Source: Acidobacteriota bacterium (lineage in GTDB: Bacteria; Acidobacteriota; Terriglobia; Terriglobales; Acidobacteriaceae). Taken from it: a stretch of 6,335 bases of DNA. Under the pieces are notes generated by a model, which was given only the letters and a program-made list of their open reading frames with translations, did not search any database and had not been told where the DNA came from. The stretch lies in contig JAKART010000126.1 in assembly GCA_021819255.1 (NCBI GenBank), forward strand, positions 1-6,335, read 5' to 3'. Each line of letters opens with the position of its first letter. Positions within the stretch are counted from its first letter, which is position 1. The translations under genes and the position numbers were made by a program. Shown here in pieces: positions 1 to 4,662 of this stretch.

Positions 1-1487
1 TCTGTGACAGAGGGAAATCCTCCCACCTCCGAGGTAAAGCCGTAGGGCATGGTGACCGGGTCAGTCTGATAGTAGTATTTGAAGCTCAACCGGTCGGTTT
101 GGGTAACGTCGTAGTCCAGGCTGCCCGTCGCCTGATCTCCCTTGAACAGCGAAGTGCCTTGGAGCGTGACGTTCGGAACATCGTAGGCAAAGGGCGCTGA
201 GGTCTGAGCGTAGGGAATCAAATACTGCCCGTTGGGCAGGGTGGCGTTGAACAACGCCTCGGCGACCCCGGAGGGATCCAGGGTAATCGGGCTTGTGCCG
301 CCGGAGTATCCCTGGTTCAGCGCCTGCAGACACGCGCTGGTGCGGCCGTTGGGGCAGTTGGTGGTGTTGAATGCCTGCGGCACGGTCATCTGGGTAAGGC
401 CCGTGGCCTGATCCGAGTCATAAAGATGCTGATAGGCCACAAAGAAGAAGAGCTTGTTTTTGATGACCGGGCCGCCCAATGTGCCGCCAAGGGTCCAGCG
501 ATGCAGCAGTGGATTGCGCAGCGACATGGGAAAGGCCCCCACACCCTGCTCCGCCAGAACGGCATCCTGATTGAAGAAGAATGGCGCTGAGTTCAACGCG
601 CTGTTGGAGTAGTTGCTGTACACCTGACCGTGATAGTGGTTGGTGCCGGTCTGGGTGTTGACGTCGATCTGCGCTCCACTGGTGGCGCCCTCCTCCGAGT
701 CGTACATGGAGGCATTGACGCGCAGCTCCTGAATGAACTCCGGCGGGGGCGCCGGCAGGCTGTTGCCGTTGGAACCATACACCGAACTGCCTTCGATGAT
801 GGCCCCGCCGACGGTGTTCCCCTCGCCAATGTTGAAGTTGTAACGCTGCGAGGTGTCACTGCTGGAGCTCTTGCCGTTGAACAGGTTGTCAGCGTCCACG
901 CCGTTCACCTGAAAGGTATTGGAGGTATCGCGCTGGCCGTTGGCCCAGATGGGCTGATTCCCCAGACCGGCGTTGACGCCTTCGCCGCTCAGCAGCTCAG
1001 CGTTCACGCCCGGCGAAAGGATTGCCAGTTGCGTGAAGCTGCCCGTGGCCAAAGGCGTCAGGGCGATCTGGGCCTTGTCCAGCGTGTAGCCGTTGGTGGT
1101 ATCGGTCGCATTCAGCAGGGGATAGGCCGTCACCGTCACCGCAGTTGCAACGTGTCCAACCTTCAGCTTCACCAGCAGGGTCTTGGCGGTAGCCTCCTGG
1201 ACCTCGACGCCGGTCAAGTCAGTCGTGTCAAAACCATCATGCGTCGTGGTCACCTCGTAGGTGCCCACCGGCAGGTCAAAGATCTGGAAGTATCCATTCG
1301 CCTGACTCTTCGTGGTTCGGGTCACGCCGATGGCGTGATCGGTCGCCGTCACCATGGAGTCCGGCACCGCTGCTCCCGAGTCGTCCTCCACCGTTCCGTT
1401 CAAAGACCCAAGGGTCTGTTGCGCCCTCGCTGCACCAGCGCCGAGAAAAAGACCCACAGACAATGCCACGGCAAGAAGCTTTCGCAT
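1..1487 (-). CDS. TonB-dependent receptor-like (Oar-type) outer-membrane protein, N-terminal part
   Basis: One uninterrupted frame of 495 codons runs from an ATG at 1487 to the left edge, so the C-terminus is missing. Residues 1-22 are a signal peptide (MRKLL start, hydrophobic core, ARA cleavage site before QQ). Residues about 25-110 form a carboxypeptidase-regulatory-like beta domain (LNGTVEDDSGAAVPDSMVTA, then NGYFQIFDLPVGTYEVT). Residues about 115-280 look like a plug domain, with QVNGVDADNLF at 193-203 and NTQTGTNHYHGQVY at 277-290. The barrel begins near LGGTLGGPVIKNKLFFFVAY (333-352), a motif typical of this family. Such receptors usually have about 1,000-1,200 residues, so roughly half is visible. 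Family members sit in the outer membrane and are thought to import or bind large substrates, often glycans; the substrate here cannot be told. No clear TonB box was seen. The start is supported by GAGGAGA seven bases upstream. The family call is firm, the ligand unknown. Confidence 0.9.
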   Translation of the reverse strand, partial: MRKLLAVALSVGLFLGAGAARAQQTLGSLNGTVEDDSGAAVPDSMVTATDHAIGVTRTTKSQANGYFQIFDLPVGTYEVTTTHDGFDTTDLTGVEVQEATAKTLLVKLKVGHVATAVTVTAYPLLNATDTTNGYTLDKAQIALTPLATGSFTQLAILSPGVNAELLSGEGVNAGLGNQPIWANGQRDTSNTFQVNGVDADNLFNGKSSSSDTSQRYNFNIGEGNTVGGAIIEGSSVYGSNGNSLPAPPPEFIQELRVNASMYDSEEGATSGAQIDVNTQTGTNHYHGQVYSNYSNSALNSAPFFFNQDAVLAEQGVGAFPMSLRNPLLHRWTLGGTLGGPVIKNKLFFFVAYQHLYDSDQATGLTQMTVPQAFNTTNCPNGRTSACLQALNQGYSGGTSPITLDPSGVAEALFNATLPNGQYLIPYAQTSAPFAYDVPNVTLQGTSLFKGDQATGSLDYDVTQTDRLSFKYYYQTDPVTMPYGFTSEVGGFPSVT

Positions 1488-1494
1488 AGCTGAC

Positions 1495-1501
1495 TCTCCT
1501 C
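1495..1501 (-). promoter_or_regulatory. Ribosome-binding site of the receptor gene
   Basis: On the minus strand this reads GAGGAGA and ends seven bases before the ATG at 1487. It is a near-ideal Shine-Dalgarno sequence at a good distance. Together with the signal peptide directly after the ATG, it fixes the receptor start. Confidence 0.75.
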
Positions 1502-1525
1502 AAAGTGAATGCGGACAACGGCAAC

Positions 1526-1560
1526 GCAGGCCGCAGCAAGCGTGACGCATTGCGGCTTGC
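1526..1560 (-). promoter_or_regulatory. Hairpin in the presumed leader of the receptor gene
   Basis: GCAGGCCGCA (1526-1535) faces TGCGGCTTGC (1551-1560). In receptor-sense RNA this gives nine pairs and one A-C mismatch around a 15-base loop, which itself contains GCG/CGC. It lies 24 bases upstream of the Shine-Dalgarno sequence, so it could affect mRNA stability or translation. No known riboswitch or thermometer is recognised and a chance structure is possible. Confidence 0.3.
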
Positions 1561-1970
1561 ATGGACAGGGTTGACTCTTGTCTGTGGGTAACGCTCAGCG
1601 AGCGGACGACCCCTACGGTCACGGGTACAGCCCAAGATCGCTAACGCAGTACAAGGTCTTTGGATAGTCTGAACATACATGATTAAAAGCCTGTGAACAA
1701 TCGAAATCGCCGGCCCTGCAGCCGTAAGCGCTGGAAGCCGCGAGGACGCAGAGGAAGCAAGCGCGTCATCAACCAATCAAGCCAAGGGCAGATCTTCAGA
1801 GAACGGAAGCAGGCAGTCGGAAGCTCAGGCTCCCCCCTCGAGGAGCTCCCAGAAAGAGAGCTCCGCGCCTCGGTTCGAACTCCGACCGGAGTTGCGGCAG
1901 CAAGCCCCCGCAGGGCCTGATTGGCCGGGCGCGGCGCCTTCGCTTCCCGCCATTCTGTAAACTTCAGGAT

Positions 1971-1974
1971 GAGG
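1971..1974 (+). promoter_or_regulatory. Ribosome-binding site deciding the obg start
   Basis: GAGG sits six bases before the ATG at 1981. The other in-frame starts, TTG at 1921 and ATG at 1969, lack a properly spaced Shine-Dalgarno sequence. They would also add residues that do not belong to the conserved Obg N-terminus, which begins MF(I/V)DE. Confidence 0.6.
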
Positions 1975-1980
1975 CTCCTG

Positions 1981-3195
1981 ATGTTCATTGATGAGGCAAG
2001 AATCCGGGTAAAGGCCGGCGCCGGCGGGGATGGCTGCATGGCCTTTCGCCGCGAGAAGTTCGTTCCTCGCGGCGGCCCCTCCGGCGGCGATGGCGGTCAT
2101 GGCGGCGACATCCTCATGCGCTCCTCGCTCACCCACAATACGCTGATTCACTTTCGCTTCAACCCGGAGTGGAAGTCCGGCCGCGGGGGCCACGGTCTGG
2201 GCTCCAACATGAGCGGTCACGCCGGCGAGCACACCGTTCTCAACGTCCCGGTGGGAACCCTGCTCTACGACGAAGCCAGCGGCGAACTGGTGCATGACTT
2301 CACCCGTCCGGACGAGGAGATCGTGATTGCCCGTGGGGGCCGCGGAGGGCGCGGCAATCAGCACTTCGCTACCCCAACCCATCAGGCGCCCAGGGAGCAC
2401 GAACTGGGCCGCCCCGGCGAGGAGCGCAACTTTCGCCTGGAACTGCGTCTGCTGGCCGACGTGGGCCTGGTGGGTTATCCCAACGTCGGCAAATCGACGC
2501 TGATCAGCCGCATCTCCGCGGCCCGGCCCAAGATCGCCAACTACGCCTTCACCACGCTGGAGCCCAACCTTGGGGTGGTTCGCATCGGCGACGCCCCCTA
2601 TGAGCAATCCTTCACGGTTGCAGATATGCCCGGACTGATCGAGGGAGCCCACCTTGGCTCCGGACTTGGCGTCCGATTCCTGCGGCACATCGAGCGGACC
2701 AGCGTCCTCGCCCATCTGATCGACGTCTCCGATGCCGGAGAGATCTCGGCTGCGCAGGCGATGGCCGAGAGCCAGTCCAGCCGGTCCTCCCCAGCCACTC
2801 AGGAGACCCGCACCCACAGTGCGAGCCTCTCGAGATCTCCCCGCCCCGACCCAGTGGAGGACTACAACATCATCACCGCTGAACTGAGGGCCTTTGACCC
2901 AGCGCTGGCGGCCAAAGCCACACTGCTGGTGGCCACCAAAGTCGATGCCGCCAACCCCGAAAAGCTCCAGCGGCTGACCTCCTTTGCCCGGCGCAAGAAG
3001 TTGCCGCTCTTCAAGATCTCAGCCGTCACCGGCGAGGGGATCGAAGAGCTGAAGTTCGCCCTGGCCGGAGCCGTCAAGACCCATCGCAGCTTCGGCCCGC
3101 TGGACCTCCGCTCCGAACCAGCCATCTTCAAGCCCAGCCGGCGCAAGCCCAACTACCCACCCCCGCCTCCCTCCGCCAAGACCCGCTCGCGTTAG
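1981..3195 (+). CDS. obgE: Obg-family GTPase (ribosome assembly and stress control)
   Basis: This 404-residue protein is an essential P-loop GTPase that binds the 50S subunit during late assembly and links growth to (p)ppGpp. The N-terminal Obg fold (1 to about 158) carries the glycine-rich signature [20 protein letters not shown] (13-32) and GGDGGHGG. The G domain shows G1 GYPNVGKS (165-172), switch I FTT (190-192), G3 DMPG (215-218), G4 TKVD (319-322, in place of NKxD) and G5 SAVTGEG (347-353). Two features are odd. About 30-35 Ser/Arg/Thr-rich residues (about 254-288) are inserted between HLIDVSDA and DPVEDY, which are nearly adjacent in typical Obg. The tail after about residue 370 is short, basic and proline-rich, with no OCT domain. 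The start at 1981 is chosen by the MFIDE N-terminus and GAGG at 1971. The TAG stop coincides with the left end of the 3193-3308 palindrome. Confidence 0.97.
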   Translation: MFIDEARIRVKAGAGGDGCMAFRREKFVPRGGPSGGDGGHGGDILMRSSLTHNTLIHFRFNPEWKSGRGGHGLGSNMSGHAGEHTVLNVPVGTLLYDEASGELVHDFTRPDEEIVIARGGRGGRGNQHFATPTHQAPREHELGRPGEERNFRLELRLLADVGLVGYPNVGKSTLISRISAARPKIANYAFTTLEPNLGVVRIGDAPYEQSFTVADMPGLIEGAHLGSGLGVRFLRHIERTSVLAHLIDVSDAGEISAAQAMAESQSSRSSPATQETRTHSASLSRSPRPDPVEDYNIITAELRAFDPALAAKATLLVATKVDAANPEKLQRLTSFARRKKLPLFKISAVTGEGIEELKFALAGAVKTHRSFGPLDLRSEPAIFKPSRRKPNYPPPPPSAKTRSR

Positions 3196-3308
3196 ACCAT
3201 TTTCCCTGAAGGTGTAAGCAAGGGGAACGACTCCTGTGGGCGTTTTCCTCAATGAAAACGCCACGGAACGCCCGCTTCCGTACACCCATCATCAGGGAAA
3301 ATGGTCTA
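3193..3308. repeat. Nested palindromic element, MITE-like, with 17-bp perfect inverted ends
   Basis: TAGACCATTTTCCCTGA (3193-3209) is exactly inverted at 3292-3308. Inside, GGTGTA (3211-3216) matches TACACC (3281-3286), and GGCGTTTTC (3239-3247) matches GAAAACGCC (3254-3262) around a six-base loop. One bulged G lets this inner stem extend outward to about 3234/3266. Nearly the whole 116 bp can therefore fold as one long, interrupted stem. The outermost TA on each side can be read as a duplicated TA target, leaving 15-bp terminal inverted repeats that begin GACC. This is the form of a miniature element moved by an IS630/Tc1-type transposase, but no transposase is present and the origin is inferred. 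It lies in the junction of convergent genes and may also stabilise or end the obg mRNA. No T-run follows either arm, so it is not a classical terminator. Confidence 0.75.
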
Positions 3309-3358
3309 GCGCGGCCGCCACGGCGGCAGGACGCGGAGCCAAGGCTTGCAGGCCGCGC
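3309..3358. repeat. GC-rich inverted repeat beside the palindrome
   Basis: GCGCGGCC (3309-3316) is inverted as GGCCGCGC (3351-3358), beginning immediately after the right end of the palindrome. A smaller GCCGC/GCGGC hairpin overlaps it at 3314-3327. It lies downstream of both obg (plus strand) and the small ORF (minus strand), so it might help to end transcription. In GC-rich DNA such short repeats also arise by chance, and no T-run is present. Confidence 0.3.
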
Positions 3359-3384
3359 GATCACTGGGGCAAGATGGCTCCTGC

Positions 3385-3492
3385 TCAATGCATGGGATGA
3401 AACACATCCAGAATCACCACACACGCGATCCCAAACAGGATCAACAGCAGCGGCCACCAACGGTCCAACCACGATTCCCTGGGTGAGCTCAT
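3385..3492 (-). CDS. Small single-span membrane protein, 35 residues, function unknown
   Basis: The frame from the ATG at 3492 to the TGA at 3385 encodes 35 residues. A charged start (R5, E6, D10, R11) leads into one hydrophobic segment at about residues 12-31, beginning WWPLLLILFGIACVV. A short tail, DVFHPMH, follows. The basic residues before the helix suggest an N-in, C-out single-pass inner-membrane protein. GGAAGGA at 3503-3509 ends ten bases before the ATG, a usable but long spacing, and a possible -10 box TAAAAT lies at 3522-3527. It follows the kinase gene by 122 bp on the same strand, so it could be the last gene of that unit or have its own promoter. The family was not recognised and no function is proposed. 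The hydrophobic block flanked by charges, together with the start signals, argues for a real gene; a chance ORF remains possible. Confidence 0.55.
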   Translation of the reverse strand: MSSPRESWLDRWWPLLLILFGIACVVILDVFHPMH

Positions 3493-3521
3493 CCCGACAC
3501 CATCCTTCCCTCTGCTCTGAA

Positions 3522-3527
3522 ATTTTA
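3522..3527 (-). promoter_or_regulatory. Possible -10 box for the small membrane ORF
   Basis: The minus strand reads TAAAAT here, in a locally AT-rich patch within GC-rich DNA. It would place a transcription start near 3515, about 22 bases before the ATG at 3492. No good -35 box is seen at 17 bases; the nearest candidates at 19-20 bases (TCCGCA, TTCCGC) are weak. Two TGATCGG direct repeats lie just upstream. Confidence 0.3.
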
Positions 3528-3554
3528 CCCGATGGGAGGCGTTGCCTGCGGAAG

Positions 3555-3582
3555 CCGATCACCGCCGCTGCGCTCCCGATCA
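3555..3582 (-). repeat. Two direct TGATCGG repeats spaced 21 bp apart
   Basis: CCGATCA occurs at 3555-3561 and again at 3576-3582 on the plus strand, which reads TGATCGG twice on the minus strand. The 21-bp period equals two helical turns, so a protein could contact both copies on one face. They sit about 30-60 bp upstream of the possible -10 box of the small ORF, where an activator might bind. The repeats are only seven bases long and may be chance. Confidence 0.25.
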
Positions 3583-3614
3583 GCCCGCAGCCTCAACCCG
3601 GCCTTGCGTGGCGG

Positions 3615-4565
3615 TCAGGCCAGCGCCCCGGCGAACTCTTGTGGCCGGGGATAGCATTCGCAGCCAGCCAGCAGCGCTTCAATCTCTTCCACCGGTTGAA
3701 TGCCGCCGCGAGCGCCGCTTGCCATGCAGTTCATCGCGGCGGCGGCACAGGCGAAGGCCAACTGCCGGTCCAACTCCCAGCCTTGCGCCAGACCATAAAG
3801 AAATCCAGCGTGAAAGATATCTCCCGCCCCGGTTGTATCTACCACCGGCACGCGGAAGGCAGGGCTGAAAGAAAAGCGCAGACCGTCCCAGGCCAGCACG
3901 CCATCCGGGCCCAGCGTCGCCGCCGTCAACCTGCACCCATAGCGCGAGTGCATCTTGCGCAAGGCTCGCAGTAAATTGCTCTCCTGCATCAGGCGGCAGG
4001 GGAGATCCCGGCTCACAATGAGGTAATCCACCTGCTCGATCAGCCCATCCACCCCGGCATAGACCTCATCCAGATCCGCGGTCACCGCAAGGCCGGCCTC
4101 CCGGGCCCAGCTTGCAGCCAGCGTCGCCGCGGCGGTGTCAAAGCCATCCACGTGCAAAGCCCGGGCTCGCACAACCCACTCCCGTTGCAGATCCCGGGGC
4201 TGGAGGGTCAACCGATCATCGCGCCGACAGAGCACCGTGCGCTCTCCAGACCCGTCCACAAGAATCAGGGATCGGGGGCTGGCGGCGTTGGGCACCGTCA
4301 CCAGCCGCGTCTCCACTCCAGCCTGCGCAAAGGCCAGGGCATGCAGCCGCGCCGCATCATCGTCGCCCAACTTGCCCACATAACGGGTGCGCATGCCCCA
4401 TCTCTGGCAGGCCACAACCGCCGTGGCCACCTGCCCGCCGGGCATTACCGTCTCCTGCCGATACTCTATCTTCGCCCCCCGCTGGGGAAGGTGCGGCAGG
4501 GGAATTAACGTGTCGGTGGCATTGAGCCCCACTCCAACCAGATCTACGATGGGCGTCGATGGCAT
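3615..4565 (-). CDS. PfkB/ribokinase-family carbohydrate kinase
   Basis: This 316-residue cytoplasmic kinase has the usual family length and transfers phosphate from ATP to a sugar or nucleoside-like alcohol. The N-terminal DLVGVGLNATDTL matches the first beta strand and substrate-binding Asp region. PGGQVATAV (42-50) and GKLGDDD (64-70) form the first family signature, and TLGPDGVLAW (217-226) lies near the ATP site. DTTGAGD (243-249), followed by IFHAGFLYG, is the second signature, with D249 as catalytic base and GAG as anion hole. The substrate cannot be assigned; ribose, fructose, 2-keto-3-deoxygluconate and adenosine kinases share this fold. The ATG at 4565 suits the family N-terminus, although no strong Shine-Dalgarno sequence precedes it. 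It starts 97 bp after the molybdopterin oxidoreductase stop, with no evident terminator between, so read-through from that gene is plausible. Confidence 0.92.
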   Translation of the reverse strand: MPSTPIVDLVGVGLNATDTLIPLPHLPQRGAKIEYRQETVMPGGQVATAVVACQRWGMRTRYVGKLGDDDAARLHALAFAQAGVETRLVTVPNAASPRSLILVDGSGERTVLCRRDDRLTLQPRDLQREWVVRARALHVDGFDTAAATLAASWAREAGLAVTADLDEVYAGVDGLIEQVDYLIVSRDLPCRLMQESNLLRALRKMHSRYGCRLTAATLGPDGVLAWDGLRFSFSPAFRVPVVDTTGAGDIFHAGFLYGLAQGWELDRQLAFACAAAAMNCMASGARGGIQPVEEIEALLAGCECYPRPQEFAGALA

Positions 4566-4662
4566 TGCCCGATTTTAATCTGCTCCCAGGCGCAGCGGCG
4601 GCACATCGGCGCTCGAGGGCTCACAAAAGCGCTTCGCCCGGGACCAAGATCCGCTGCCGGAG

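Larger units (their letters stand above)
1502..1980. other. Divergent intergenic region without a convincing gene
   Basis: About 480 bp separate the receptor (leftward) from obg (rightward). Short open frames here have no good ribosome-binding site, unusual Arg/Ser/Pro composition and no recognisable motif. A weak leftward promoter may lie in 1672-1703, with TTGTTC and TATGTT on the minus strand separated by 17 bases. Its match to consensus is poor, and it would give a leader of about 180 bases. The rightward promoter of obg was not identified. Small inverted repeats include AACTCC/GGAGTT around 1879-1892 and a bulged stem at about 1837-1872. The rplU-rpmA genes that often precede obg are absent. 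Confidence 0.5.

Noticed and set aside
630..1493. Plus-strand open frame of 287 codons antisense to the receptor gene.
   Set aside because: It has a repetitive Arg/His/Gly-rich composition and no motif, while the minus strand encodes a clear signal peptide, regulatory-like domain and plug over the same bases. It is a high-GC shadow frame.
1276..1776. Minus-strand frame of 166 codons overlapping the receptor start.
   Set aside because: It is out of frame with the receptor, runs through its signal peptide and Shine-Dalgarno region, and has no recognisable motif.
1872..1881. GGTTCGAAC resembling the T-loop of a tRNA.
   Set aside because: The bases on either side do not form a T-stem, and no acceptor, D or anticodon arms can be placed upstream. 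It is a chance match.
1693..1920. Plus-strand frame of 75 codons just upstream of obg.
   Set aside because: It starts at GTG without a ribosome-binding site, its product is almost all Arg/Ser/Pro, and it is not a ribosomal protein such as L21 or L27 that often precedes obg.
1921..1980. Longer obg start at TTG 1921 or ATG 1969.
   Set aside because: The extra residues are not part of the conserved Obg N-terminus and neither start has a spaced Shine-Dalgarno sequence. ATG 1981 gives the family-typical MFIDE start with GAGG six bases before.
1825..2817. Minus-strand frame of 330 codons antisense to obg.
   Set aside because: The plus strand encodes every Obg GTPase motif; the antisense frame is Gly/Ala/Val-rich with no family features, as expected for a shadow.
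2740..2839. The two GAGATCTC copies as target-site duplications of an insertion in obg.
   Set aside because: The 92-bp distance between copies is not a multiple of three, so a clean insertion with duplication would have broken the frame. The 8-mer is itself palindromic and no further similarity flanks it.
3193..3308. Palindrome as a simple rho-independent terminator.
   Set aside because: The outer arms are about 80 bases apart, they contain AT-rich segments, and no T-run follows either arm. A mobile or REP-like repeat explains the structure better, although it may affect transcript ends.
3252..3974. Plus-strand frame of 240 codons from inside the palindrome into the kinase gene.
   Set aside because: It starts in the loop of the palindrome, crosses the small membrane ORF and the kinase in antisense, and has no coherent domain.
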